The position numbers were made by a program, and so were the translations under genes. A DNA stretch of 64,000 nt, from the NCBI RefSeq assembly GCF_001418015.1, contig NZ_LIQG01000020.1, forward strand, positions 1 through 64,000, read 5' to 3'. Source of the DNA: Lacinutrix mariniflava. GTDB taxonomy: Bacteria > Bacteroidota > Bacteroidia > Flavobacteriales > Flavobacteriaceae. The notes beneath the pieces are model-generated. The model was not told the DNA's origin. It made no database searches and was given only the letters and a program-made list of their open reading frames with translations. Positions 53,294-62,010 of the stretch are shown one piece after another (the stretch's first letter is position 1; every line of letters begins with the position of its first letter).

Positions 53294-53423
53294 GTGTGGT
53301 AACACCGTATATAATTTATTGCTGGTTCTAGCCTGCTTACGAAAACCCTCGCGGATTTTCTATTCGGTTTTTATTTGCTAAATTACGTACTTAACCACGC
53401 AACAAACCATATACAAACACGTT
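53294..53423 (+). repeat. attC site of cassette C35
   Basis: R'' GTGTGGTAAC complements GTTACCACAC exactly. First-subtype palindrome. GTT at 53421 opens C36. Confidence 0.78.
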
Positions 53424-53435
53424 AGCAAACATTTA

Positions 53436-54053
53436 ATGAACAACCTCAAAATCATATACATACCATTATTTTTTTGCCTAATCTCATGTAAAAAGTCAAC
53501 GGACTTAAAAACTGAAAAAGTCATTCTGAATAAAACAGAAATTGACACTTCTAAACGTTACCAAAGAATTAATATTCCTTATTATGACAATGGCGAATTA
53601 GTTGGAGAAAACGAAGCATATGTTTCTAAAAAGCTAGATACCTTTTGGAATACTTGGCTTTTTTACAAAAAAGGAGTGATAGATAGTTCTAAAAGTAAAT
53701 TTTTTGATTTCAATATTACTGGAAATAAAAAAGACTCAATTCTTAAAGGGAAAATCAGTATTTACTCGCCTGCTGATAGTATTCCTAAATCAAAAATTAG
53801 CTCAAGAGAAATAACATTAGTTTTTCTACAAAAAGAAAACGATTCTGTAATTGTTAAAGAAATTAAATCAGAAAAAAGCACGTTTGAATTTGACTATAAA
53901 AATTTTGAAAACTATGGATTTGAAGGTTTTGTAATGGACTTACGTTTTATTAAAATAGATTCAACTTCTGAAAAATTACTTCTGAATAGAAACTATTTTG
54001 CGTTGGACACAAAACTTTCAACTAACAACGTTTATGTAGAATTATTAGAATAA
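53436..54053 (+). CDS. Lipoprotein (C36, copy B of C10)
   Basis: 205 aa, identical to 27908-28525. Cassettes C10 and C36 are both 765 bases and lie 25.5 kb apart. Confidence 0.62.
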   Translation: MNNLKIIYIPLFFCLISCKKSTDLKTEKVILNKTEIDTSKRYQRINIPYYDNGELVGENEAYVSKKLDTFWNTWLFYKKGVIDSSKSKFFDFNITGNKKDSILKGKISIYSPADSIPKSKISSREITLVFLQKENDSVIVKEIKSEKSTFEFDYKNFENYGFEGFVMDLRFIKIDSTSEKLLLNRNYFALDTKLSTNNVYVELLE

Positions 54054-54059
54054 AAACGA

Positions 54060-54188
54060 TTTGCTAACACCGTATATAATTTATTGCTAGTTCTAGCCTG
54101 CTTACGAAAACCCTCGCGGATTTTCTATTCGGTTTTTATTTGCTAAATTACGTACTTAACCACGCAACAAACCATATACAAACACGTT
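54060..54188 (+). repeat. attC site of cassette C36
   Basis: R'' TTTGCTAAC. Same palindrome as the attC of C10. GTT at 54186 opens C37. Confidence 0.78.
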
Positions 54189-54197
54189 AGGCACAAT

Positions 54198-54905
54198 ATG
54201 AACAAAACTTTGCGACAAATATTATCAATTGGAATTTTGACATTATTTCTGACTCAAATCGGATTTAGTCAATCAATTGAAAATTTTGTGGATTCAACAA
54301 TCAAAGTTGATAGTCTAAATGTTCCGACTGATTTAAAACAATCCTACTTTCCAACAGAGTTAATTGAACCCGAAAAAAACAATTCAGCTAAAAAGAAAGA
54401 TTCAAGCAAAATAATAGATTTAGATTTTCGAAGTAGTTTACCAACGGAATGGTATTCTGAACATCTTTTTGCTATGAAAGAGCCACTTTTGTTTAACCGA
54501 AAAATAAACAAACAGGTTTACAGATTTACTTGGCTACGAACATTTAACAAACCAATGACATTTAGGTTCGAAAAATGGAATGACAGATATATTCTGTATT
54601 GGAAAGTATTAAATGGTGCTGGTGGTTATGAACCTGGAGAAATTGAAATTGAACGACTAAAAATATTGACAAAAAAAGAATGGACTGAATTTACTCAATT
54701 CATCGGAAAAGCGGATTTTTGGGAAATGGAATTAGGGCGGAGTTCATTTGGAACAGATGGTTCTGAATGGATTATGGAAGGTGTTAATCAAACGGACTAC
54801 AGAGTTGTTAGTGTTTGGACGCCAAGTAAAGGGGGTTTTTATAACGCTTGTAATTATCTAATTTCCTTAACGAATTTGAAAATATCGGAAAAGGATAAAT
54901 ATTAA
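54198..54905 (+). CDS. Secreted protein, unknown (C37)
   Basis: 235 aa with a signal peptide cleaved near G-F-S-Q. The mature protein has a Lys/Ser-rich linker, then a folded domain with Y-R-F-T-W-L-R-T-F and W-N-D-R-Y-I-L-Y-W-K-V-L-N-G-A-G-G-Y-E-P-G-E, followed by D-G-S-E-W-I-M-E-G-V. I do not recognise the family. The start ATG is 12 bases inside the cassette. Confidence 0.58.
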   Translation: MNKTLRQILSIGILTLFLTQIGFSQSIENFVDSTIKVDSLNVPTDLKQSYFPTELIEPEKNNSAKKKDSSKIIDLDFRSSLPTEWYSEHLFAMKEPLLFNRKINKQVYRFTWLRTFNKPMTFRFEKWNDRYILYWKVLNGAGGYEPGEIEIERLKILTKKEWTEFTQFIGKADFWEMELGRSSFGTDGSEWIMEGVNQTDYRVVSVWTPSKGGFYNACNYLISLTNLKISEKDKY

Positions 54906-54910
54906 AATAC

Positions 54911-55042
54911 TGTGCCTAACACCGTATAAAAATAATTGCGGTTTAGTGCTTAATCAAAAGGTCGTTGCGTGTTTGTAACGTCTGATTTTCCTTCGGAAAA
55001 TCCTCGCATACAAACCCGCAACTATTCTTATACATAAACGTT
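54911..55042 (+). repeat. attC site of cassette C37
   Basis: R'' TGTGCCTAAC is the exact complement of GTTAGGCACA. Second subtype. GTT at 55040 opens C38. Confidence 0.78.
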
Positions 55043-55280
55043 AGCAAAAACAGTGTCAATCCTCTATTTTCTCTGCTATTGTTTTGGTTTGGGCTTACCT
55101 AATTCCCTAACTTATAATTAACAAAATTTGCTTAGATAAATCGGAACTAAAAGTAAAACTGAAGTCACAAAGATTTTAATTAACTAAATAATAAACAGAT
55201 TATCTGGTGCGTAAATCTATCTGCTCTTATTTAACGTTGGAAATTTCTTTTAATTAAGTTCGCTACTAATTAGAGCTGCA
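55040..55280. other. Gene-less cassette body C38 (copy B of C17)
   Basis: Same sequence as 33807-34047, with an uninterrupted attC. No gene. Confidence 0.6.
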
Positions 55281-55411
55281 TTTGCTAACAACGTATATAA
55301 AAAATTGCTAGATTAGTGCTTAATTAAAGGCTGTTGCTCTTTTGTTACTTCTGATTTTCCTTCGGAAAATCCGCCTGTACCAAAACGCAACTTTCCATAT
55401 ACAAACACGTT
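55281..55411 (+). repeat. attC site of cassette C38, intact reference for the IS110 target
   Basis: R'' TTTGCTAAC; right arm CCATATACAAACACGTT. Comparison with 34048-34169/35397-35405 defines the empty IS110 target as CATATAC|AAACACGTT. Confidence 0.8.
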
Positions 55412-55427
55412 AGCCACAAGCTGAAAA

Positions 55428-55503
55428 GCCAACGCGCAGTCAAGCACATTTCATTTTTTTCGTGCCTCAAAAAATAAAAAGAGCTTGCCTTTTCCCACCA
55501 ACT
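55428..55503 (+). repeat. Direct repeat, left copy, flanking the C39 operon
   Basis: GCCAACGCGCAGTCAAGCAC... to ...CCCACCAAC. A diverged copy lies at 60801-60870, so the four-gene operon is bracketed inside its cassette. Confidence 0.6.
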
Positions 55504-55514
55504 ACATCCTAATA

Positions 55515-55544
55515 TTGATTATCCATTAAAAGTTGATATATTTG
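55515..55544 (+). promoter_or_regulatory. Promoter of the C39 operon
   Basis: TTG (55515-55517), 19 bases, then TATATTTG (55537-55544): a good match to the Bacteroidota TTTG-N19-TAnnTTTG promoter. Confidence 0.6.
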
Positions 55545-55545
55545 C

Positions 55546-55558
55546 ATTAGATGCTAAT
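55546..55558 (+). promoter_or_regulatory. Operator-like palindrome at the C39 start site
   Basis: ATTAG-ATG-CTAAT directly follows the -7 box, where a repressor would block transcription. The XRE protein encoded next is the likely ligand. Confidence 0.5.
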
Positions 55559-55562
55559 AATT

Positions 55563-55778
55563 ATGAATAAAAAAGCAATTAACAGACTAAAAGTTGTTTT
55601 AGCTGAACACGGAAAAACCAACAAATGGCTAGCCGAAAAACTGAATAAAAACGGAACAACTGTATCTAGGTGGTGTACTAATGAGGTACAACCTTCTTTA
55701 GATACACTTTTAGAAATTGCCAATTTGTTTGGTATTGATATGAAGGAATTAATCAATTCAACGCTAGACGAAAAATGA
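55563..55778 (+). CDS. XRE-family HTH regulator (C39)
   Basis: 71 aa from ATG 55563 (the frame opens at 55551, inside the palindrome). A compact helix-turn-helix: L-A-E-K-L-N-K-N-G-T-T-V-S-R-W-C-T-N-E-V-Q-P-S-L-D-T-L-L-E-I-A. Such small regulators act as controller (C) proteins of restriction-modification loci. Here it probably binds the palindrome at 55546-55558 and times expression of the operon. It overlaps the next gene by 4 bases (ATGA). Confidence 0.85.
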   Translation: MNKKAINRLKVVLAEHGKTNKWLAEKLNKNGTTVSRWCTNEVQPSLDTLLEIANLFGIDMKELINSTLDEK

Positions 55779-58627
55779 AATTAGAAATACAAATAGATAA
55801 AAACAAGAATAAAATATTTGCTCCTTTGCTAGATAAATGGATTAAGTATTCAGCAGAAGAAGAATTGAAGCAAAAGTTTATTTGTAGGCTTAAAAACACC
55901 TATGGATACTCGCTAAACCAACTAGGTCAAGATGTTAAAATAAAAAAAAGGTATGAAGCTGACATTGCAATATGGAGAAGCGAATTAGATAAGAAAAATA
56001 ATTATATTCCTTCTATAGTTATCGCAGTTGAATGTAAAGCTGAGCATATAAAGATTAAGGAGTCTGACTATTCAATCGGTTACAATTTTGCCTCGTCCAT
56101 TAATGCTAACTTCTTCATTGCGGTAAACTTAAAAGAAACTAAAGTTTTTCATATTAAAAGTGAAGTCGCTGCAAAAAAAGTTGAAAAACTAACTGAAATA
56201 CCCAAAGCAGAAATACTTGTTGACAATAACAGTATAATCAAATATGTCAATGAAAATAAAAAATTTACTAGAGATGAATTTTCGAGATTATTAACTAGAA
56301 GCCATAACATAATTAGGAATAATGACAAATTATCTCCTGAAGCTGCTTTTGATGAAATTAGTAAAATTTTGTTTATGAAAATTATGTATGAACGAAGTTC
56401 TACAAGAGAAATGATTTTTTCAAGAGACAAGTTTAAAGCAGATGAAATTAATTATGAAGAAATTATTCGACCTAGTTTAAAAAAGGATGCTCCACACTTG
56501 GACCTAGATTATATGCAATATCTTTTTAATGAAACTAAAAAGGCATTTGCCACAGATGACCTTTTTGAACTTAAAGATATAATCAAAATAAAGCGAAATA
56601 GTTTTGAAATGATAGTCGAAGAACTTGAAGTCTTTAATCTTTCAGATACTTCAGATGACGTAAAAGGAATTGCTTTTGAACAGTTTCTAGGTAAAACTTT
56701 TAGAGGTGAATTAGGTCAATTCTTTACTCCAAGAACAATTGTAGATTTTATGATTGAAATACTTGACCCTCAAGAAGGGGAAGTTGTTTGTGATCCTTGT
56801 TGTGGTAGTGGAGGATTCTTAATTAGTGCTTTTGAATTTATGAGAGATAAAATTGATATCGAAATAAATGATGAAATCAAATCATTAAAACAAAAGTATT
56901 TTAATGACAATTTTGATAAATTATCATTGAAAGAACAAGAGGTAATTTCCAAATCGGTACAAGAAAAAATTGAAGAAATCAATCAAGAATTCGACATAAA
57001 TAATGAAAAAAGCAGGTATCACAAGCTTTCTCATTATAGTATTTATGGAACTGATGCCAATGCAAGAATGGCAAGAACTGCCAAAATGAATATGATTATG
57101 CACGGAGATGGACACGGTGGAGTTCATCATAATGATGGCTTGCTAAATGTAAACGGGATTTTTGATGGTCGCTTTGACGTCATTCTTACTAATCCACCAT
57201 TTGGCTCTAGAGTAGAAAAATCTCTTAAAGTAACAGAAGTAGATTTACCCTCAAATACAAAGCTAGAAAAATACAAAGCTAAATATCCAAATTATATAGA
57301 GAAAGTTATTGAACCATTAAGAGAATGGACTAACTACATCGATAAAAAAGATAAAAGTAAAGGGAAACCAATTCTTGATTTATTTGAAGTTGGAAAATGG
57401 AGTACATCAACAGAAGTACTTTTCATTGAAAGATCTTTAAATTTATTAAAACCTGGAGGAAGAATGGGAATCGTTTTACCAGAAGGTATTTTAAATAGTG
57501 CCAACTTAGAAAATACGAGAAATTATTACGAAGGAAAAGCTAAAATATTATTTTTAGTTTCTTTACCTCAAGATGTTTTTGTGAGTAGTGGAGCTGCAGT
57601 AAAAACAAGTTTGGTCTTTTTGAGAAAGTTTTCCGTAAAGGAGACTGAAAACTATAATAAAATATGTGAGTTTACAGAAAATAGAGTCAATAATAAATAT
57701 AAAAAGGAAATTGAATTATTAAATAAAAAATTAAAGCTAGATAAATTATTGTCCGCAGCTGATAAAAAAAGTATCAGAGAAGAACTAAAATCTATTAAAT
57801 TAAGGATACAACTTGAAGTAAAAAGTCTTGTTCAAAAAGAATTCGATTATGAAATTCCAATTTCAGACATACAAAAAGCTGGAATTACAACAACGGGAGC
57901 TAAAGGAGACAATCAACTTCCTGAATTAATTGAAAAGTACCTTGCAAACTCTAGAAAAGAAAAAATTACTAAATCAATTCAAGATTCGTCTTTCCAACTT
58001 TTTAGATATAAAAACCTTGCAAATTGGAGTGTTTCTCATTTACTTTCAAATACATTTGACTATAATGAGGATTTTAATCTAGTAAGAATTGGAGACTTTT
58101 TAAGCAGAAATAAAACAAGAATTGAAATACAAGATAATGTTCTTTACAAAAGAGTTACTATTAGGCTTTATAATAAAGGTGTAAAACTTAGAAATACTGC
58201 TTATGGCAAAGACATCGGCACTAAAAAACAATATTTAATTTCTAAGGACCAATTCCTTATTTCAAAAATTGATGCTAGAAATGGAGCATTTGGAATAGCG
58301 ACAGAAGAAGTTGACAAAGCTATTATAACCGCAGATTTTATAGCATATAATATCGATACTACCAAAATCGACCCTTTATTCCTTGTACTTATAACAAGTA
58401 CTCAGCAATTTTTAGATTTTGCTCAAAGCTCAAGTTCTGGAACAACAGGAAGACAAAGGATCGATGAAAAAAAATTCCTAGATGTCAAAATACCATTACC
58501 AAAACTTAGCAGGCAAAAGGAAATTTTAGGAAAGTATAGAGAAATATTGAGACAAAAGGAAATCATTATAGCAAAGGAAAAAAATGCAAAAGAAGATTTT
58601 GAACAAGAAATATTTAAATCTATTTAA
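55775..58627 (+). CDS. Nuclease-methylase-specificity fusion, type IIG-like (C39)
   Basis: 950 aa in three parts. Residues about 1-130: HsdR_N-like PD-(D/E)XK nuclease, with Y-E-A-D-I-A-I and V-E-C-K. Residues about 170-640: N6-adenine methyltransferase of the HsdM type, with G-Q-F-F-T-P-R, D-P-C-C-G-S-G-G-F-L (SAM motif I) and T-N-P-P-F-G (catalytic motif IV). Residues about 750-950: one target-recognition domain ending in a coiled coil, as in HsdS. There is no helicase/translocase domain, so this is a single-chain restriction-modification enzyme, not type I. First enzyme of a four-gene operon. Confidence 0.82.
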   Translation: MKLEIQIDKNKNKIFAPLLDKWIKYSAEEELKQKFICRLKNTYGYSLNQLGQDVKIKKRYEADIAIWRSELDKKNNYIPSIVIAVECKAEHIKIKESDYSIGYNFASSINANFFIAVNLKETKVFHIKSEVAAKKVEKLTEIPKAEILVDNNSIIKYVNENKKFTRDEFSRLLTRSHNIIRNNDKLSPEAAFDEISKILFMKIMYERSSTREMIFSRDKFKADEINYEEIIRPSLKKDAPHLDLDYMQYLFNETKKAFATDDLFELKDIIKIKRNSFEMIVEELEVFNLSDTSDDVKGIAFEQFLGKTFRGELGQFFTPRTIVDFMIEILDPQEGEVVCDPCCGSGGFLISAFEFMRDKIDIEINDEIKSLKQKYFNDNFDKLSLKEQEVISKSVQEKIEEINQEFDINNEKSRYHKLSHYSIYGTDANARMARTAKMNMIMHGDGHGGVHHNDGLLNVNGIFDGRFDVILTNPPFGSRVEKSLKVTEVDLPSNTKLEKYKAKYPNYIEKVIEPLREWTNYIDKKDKSKGKPILDLFEVGKWSTSTEVLFIERSLNLLKPGGRMGIVLPEGILNSANLENTRNYYEGKAKILFLVSLPQDVFVSSGAAVKTSLVFLRKFSVKETENYNKICEFTENRVNNKYKKEIELLNKKLKLDKLLSAADKKSIREELKSIKLRIQLEVKSLVQKEFDYEIPISDIQKAGITTTGAKGDNQLPELIEKYLANSRKEKITKSIQDSSFQLFRYKNLANWSVSHLLSNTFDYNEDFNLVRIGDFLSRNKTRIEIQDNVLYKRVTIRLYNKGVKLRNTAYGKDIGTKKQYLISKDQFLISKIDARNGAFGIATEEVDKAIITADFIAYNIDTTKIDPLFLVLITSTQQFLDFAQSSSSGTTGRQRIDEKKFLDVKIPLPKLSRQKEILGKYREILRQKEIIIAKEKNAKEDFEQEIFKSI

Positions 58628-58629
58628 TT

Positions 58630-60144
58630 ATGCTACTTAAAAAATTACACATAGCTGACTATAAAATTTTAAAGGATTTCACTATTCAATTTCCTTATGA
58701 TTTTAAACAATACATTTCAGTTTTAATTGGAACAAATGGTTCTGGGAAATCAACCATATTAGAAGCAATTGCTCAAATTTTTAGTAGTGTTTTACTAAAT
58801 AAAAAAGCAGAATTCGGTTTTGAGTTAGAGTATTCAGTTCGTCACGAACAAATGATAGAAGAAACAAGTACAACTTCTGAATTTCAAAATACTTACTTAT
58901 CAGCAAAATTATCAGCAAATAAAAAAGGAGACACTATTCAAATTGAAACATTTGACAAGGATGGAAAAACTTTTAATAAGATTGATATTCTTGAAAAAGA
59001 TAAAATGGTTTTTGTGTCAGGTAAAACTGCTTATTCATATTTGCCAGATAATATTGTAATTTATTATTCCGGTTTGTCTGAAATTATGCAAGAATTAGTT
59101 GAGCCACACAATGAAATAATTTCAACTGCATATAGAAAAAACAACACTTTAGCCAATAGAGATTTCTTTTATTTCGAACCTGACCATTTCGGAATTATCT
59201 TAACAAGCTTACTTTCATTTGAATATGGAGATATTCCTGGGTTTCTACTTTCAAAAGCGAAAATTGAAGGAGTTCAAAGTATTCAGATAAGATTGCATAA
59301 GCCTGAATGGGCTAATGATTCTATTCAAAATTTTTGGGGAGCTAAAGGAGAAGTGAGAAATTTCCTTGACTATTTAAACGAAAACTCAGCTAGTGCAGAA
59401 GATTTGGTAAATTCAACTAACTCCAAAAGTGTTGGAAATATAGTTATTGAATCATTACAAGATGAATCAATTATCATCACAATCATCACACAAGAAAGAC
59501 TTTTTGAAATACGAAACCACTTAATAGAAGAACGAAAGCTTTTTGAGATTTTAAATATCCTATTAGCAGATGGTATGTTAAATGACATTACTTTTTCATT
59601 AATTAAAGTAGGTGAAGAACGTCAAAATTTTGGAACATTAAGTGAAGGCGAACAACAGATAATTATTATAAAAGGACTTACAGAATTACTTTCAGAAAAA
59701 AATTCACTTTTTCTTCTTGATGAACCTGATACATATTTACACCCTAAATGGCAGAGACAATTTATTACAGAAATTGAAAATACGACTAATCCTTCTACCA
59801 ATTCTGAAAACTCTTATGTAATTGCAACACATTCTCCTCAATTATTAAGTAATGCAAAATCTGAACTAAATTTTGTAAAAATCATTGAAGAAGGTGCTTT
59901 AATAGAGAATACACCAAAATATTACGGGCGAGAAATAAACACTATTCTGTATGAATTAATGGGCGTTGAAGAACGAAATAAATTGGTAAGAGGTAAAATA
60001 AGTGATTTGTATACGCTAATTGCAGAGGAAGATATTGAAGAAGCAGAAAGTTCTCTTAAAGATTTACAAGATCTAATAGGAAAAGATGACCCAGAGTTAA
60101 AAAGAGCTGAAATTCAAATTACTTATTTAAAAGAAGACGAATGA
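58630..60144 (+). CDS. AAA/ABC-type ATPase, PtuA-like (Septu) (C39)
   Basis: 504 aa. Walker A G-T-N-G-S-G-K-S-T at about residues 36-44, signature L-S-E-G-E-Q-Q, Walker B F-L-L-D-E-P-D-T-Y-L-H-P, and the H-loop A-T-H-S-P-Q-L-L. This is the SMC/RecF-like AAA_21 architecture. Followed, with a 4-base overlap, by an HNH nuclease gene. That pairing defines Septu (PtuA-PtuB) and the effector module of Ec78-type retrons; no reverse transcriptase is present. It starts 2 bases after the methylase stop codon. Confidence 0.82.
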   Translation: MLLKKLHIADYKILKDFTIQFPYDFKQYISVLIGTNGSGKSTILEAIAQIFSSVLLNKKAEFGFELEYSVRHEQMIEETSTTSEFQNTYLSAKLSANKKGDTIQIETFDKDGKTFNKIDILEKDKMVFVSGKTAYSYLPDNIVIYYSGLSEIMQELVEPHNEIISTAYRKNNTLANRDFFYFEPDHFGIILTSLLSFEYGDIPGFLLSKAKIEGVQSIQIRLHKPEWANDSIQNFWGAKGEVRNFLDYLNENSASAEDLVNSTNSKSVGNIVIESLQDESIIITIITQERLFEIRNHLIEERKLFEILNILLADGMLNDITFSLIKVGEERQNFGTLSEGEQQIIIIKGLTELLSEKNSLFLLDEPDTYLHPKWQRQFITEIENTTNPSTNSENSYVIATHSPQLLSNAKSELNFVKIIEEGALIENTPKYYGREINTILYELMGVEERNKLVRGKISDLYTLIAEEDIEEAESSLKDLQDLIGKDDPELKRAEIQITYLKEDE

Positions 60145-60797
60145 AAGCTATAAACAAAGGAAATGAACCTATTTCTTTAACAGAACATAGAGTTAAACAA
60201 TACGCTTCTTATGAAAATTTACCTAATGCTGACACAAGAGAATCTTTACTAGTAGAACAAGGTAATATTTGTTGTTATTGTATGAGAAGAATTCCCGAAT
60301 CTGAAAAAACACCAGGTTCTAAGATTGAGCATTTTTTATGTCAAGATAACCACCCTGATGAGGAATTAAGTTATGGAAATATGCTTTTAGCGTGTTTAGG
60401 GTATGAAGGTTCTTCAAAACGATTGCAAACTTGTGATTCAAAAAAAGGTAATCTTAGCCTAACATATTCTCCATCTAATCTAGCTAGAAATATTGAGGAT
60501 TTAGTAAAGTATAAACCTAATGGGGAAATTTACTCTTCTGATGAAACATTAAATACGGAATTAGAAACAGTATTGAATTTAAATGTAAAACAGTTAAAAG
60601 AAAACAGAAGAGTCGTTTATGAAAGTGTTCAAAATAGAATTAGAAACAAAGTAAAACAGCATAAAACAAATACATTACAGAAACGATTTTTAGAAGCTGA
60701 AAAAAGGAAATGGCTCAATTTGGTTAATGGAAAATATAAGGAGTTTTGTATGGTAGGAGTTTTTGTAATTAACAAGAAACTGAAAAGAATAGCTTAA
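60141..60797 (+). CDS. HNH nuclease, PtuB-like (Septu) (C39)
   Basis: 218 aa. The HNH region has C-C-Y-C-M-R-R at about residues 46-52, S-K-I-E-H-F with the catalytic His, Y-G-N-M-L-L-A-C, and C-D-S-K-K-G-N. This is the TIGR02646-type family of PtuB and retron-associated HNH proteins. With PtuA it would form a complex that cuts DNA or RNA after phage sensing. Translationally coupled to the ATPase gene (ATGA). Last gene of the operon. Confidence 0.82.
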   Translation: MKAINKGNEPISLTEHRVKQYASYENLPNADTRESLLVEQGNICCYCMRRIPESEKTPGSKIEHFLCQDNHPDEELSYGNMLLACLGYEGSSKRLQTCDSKKGNLSLTYSPSNLARNIEDLVKYKPNGEIYSSDETLNTELETVLNLNVKQLKENRRVVYESVQNRIRNKVKQHKTNTLQKRFLEAEKRKWLNLVNGKYKEFCMVGVFVINKKLKRIA

Positions 60798-60800
60798 ATA

Positions 60801-60870
60801 GCCAACGTAAGTTCAAGCACATTTAAAGTTTGCTCGTACCTCACAAATTTAAAAGAGCTTTCACACCAAC
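60801..60870 (+). repeat. Direct repeat, right copy, flanking the C39 operon
   Basis: GCCAACGTAAGTTCAAGCAC... to ...CACACCAACG. Diverged copy of 55428-55503. Confidence 0.6.
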
Positions 60871-60896
60871 GCTAGCAAGTTTTCGGAAAAAAGCCA

Positions 60897-61090
60897 GTGG
60901 CTAACAACGTGTATAAAACATAGCTATTATAGGCTTTTCAAGAGGTTTTTGATTATTTAATAAGTCCACCAAATTTTTATTTTTGTATATTTAGAATATA
61001 AAGATAAATAGAAAAAATAAAAATTTGGCTCGTGCTAAATCCGAAAAGTTAGCGTTTATTTATACGCTACGTTTCATACACAACAACGTT
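60897..61090 (+). repeat. attC site of cassette C39, long subtype
   Basis: R'' GTGGCTAAC complements GTTAGCCAC at 55409, 5.5 kb away, so the entire operon is a single cassette. The palindrome is about 190 bases, with CAAATTTTTATTT / AAAAATTTGG arms, like the attC of C15. Confidence 0.74.
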
Positions 61091-61141
61091 AGCTAAAATT
61101 CCCAACAACATTCGGAAAAATAATAAAGATTTAGGTAAAAA

Positions 61142-61862
61142 ATGAAAAGGAATCAAATGTTTCTAGAAAAAATAAGAGACGGAAAAGGAACTACAATAAT
61201 AACTATTGATGGTTTTTTAAATGAAGGGAATAGCAATATAGATGACTGGCAAAAAGCTTTAAGGAATAAATATCCAAATAATCCTTGGTTTCATTTACAT
61301 TGGAAATCTGAAAACCTTAATAAACTAATACAAAAAACAGCAACATCTTTTCTTTTAGCTTATTCCATACCTGCTACTTTGAGCTTAATGGCCACGAGTA
61401 TAATTTCTATTCCTGTAGTTTTAATTAGGTTTAGCGGAATAATATTTTCTTGGAGAAAAGCTTTAAAAATTAGCGAGAAAACTGGAGAAAACTTACCTAA
61501 AATTATTGAAGAATTGAAAGTTGAAAAAATTATTTTAGTAGGACATTCATTAGGTAGTAGAGTTATTTATCATTGTCTAAAAAAAATAAAAACTAATACT
61601 GTTTACGAAATACATTTATTAGGCGGAGCAGTAAATAACAATAAACTTAAATGGGAATTAATCGAAAATAGAAAATAAAATTTTTAATTATCATTCAGAT
61701 AACGATAGAATATTGCAATCAGTTTATAAAGTTGGCGCACTTGATAACTTTCCGGTAGGAAGAGAAAAAATAGGAACGAAAAAAACAATAGATATAGACG
61801 TAACACATCTCGTAAAAGGTCATTGCGAATTTAAAACTGAATTCCATAAATTTATAAATTAA
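61142..61862 (+). pseudogene. DUF726-like alpha/beta hydrolase gene with a frameshift (C40)
   Basis: The first frame (61142-61678) gives 178 aa with I-I-T-I-D-G-F-L-N-E-G at the start, a hydrophobic middle and the nucleophile elbow V-G-H-S-L-G-S-R-V, then stops after W-E-L-I-E-N-R-K. The next frame continues at once as I-F-N-Y-H-S-D-N-D-R-I-L-Q-S-V-Y-K-V-G-A, and D-V-T-H-L-V-K-G-H-C with a likely catalytic His, ending at 61862. Together they match the DUF726/TMCO4-like hydrolase layout. The break is in an A/T run near 61672. It could be a true pseudogene, an assembly error or programmed slippage. Confidence 0.7.
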
Positions 61863-61867
61863 AAAAC

Positions 61868-62000
61868 TTTAGCTAACACCGTATATAATTTATTGCTAGC
61901 TTCTCGCCTACTTACGAAAGTCCTCGCGGACTTTCTTGGTCGGTAATTATTTACTAAATTAGTTGCTTAAAACACGCAACAAACCATATACAACAACGTT
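61868..62000 (+). repeat. attC site of cassette C40
   Basis: R'' TTTAGCTAAC complements GTTAGCTAAA. Inner hairpin GAAAGTCCTCGCGGACTTTC. GTT at 61998 opens C41. Confidence 0.78.
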
Positions 62001-62010
62001 GGCAACAATA

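Noticed and set aside
55775-58627. Complete type I restriction-modification system
   Set aside because: There is no HsdR helicase/translocase; the nuclease-like domain, methylase and TRD are in one chain, so a type IIG-like reading fits better.
58630-60797. Ec78-type retron
   Set aside because: The ATPase and HNH pair would fit as effectors, but no reverse transcriptase or msr/msd structure is seen nearby.
61963-62010. N-terminal extension of the C41 protein
   Set aside because: The extension is attC DNA of the previous cassette and is absent in the identical copy C11, which shares the ATG at 62011.
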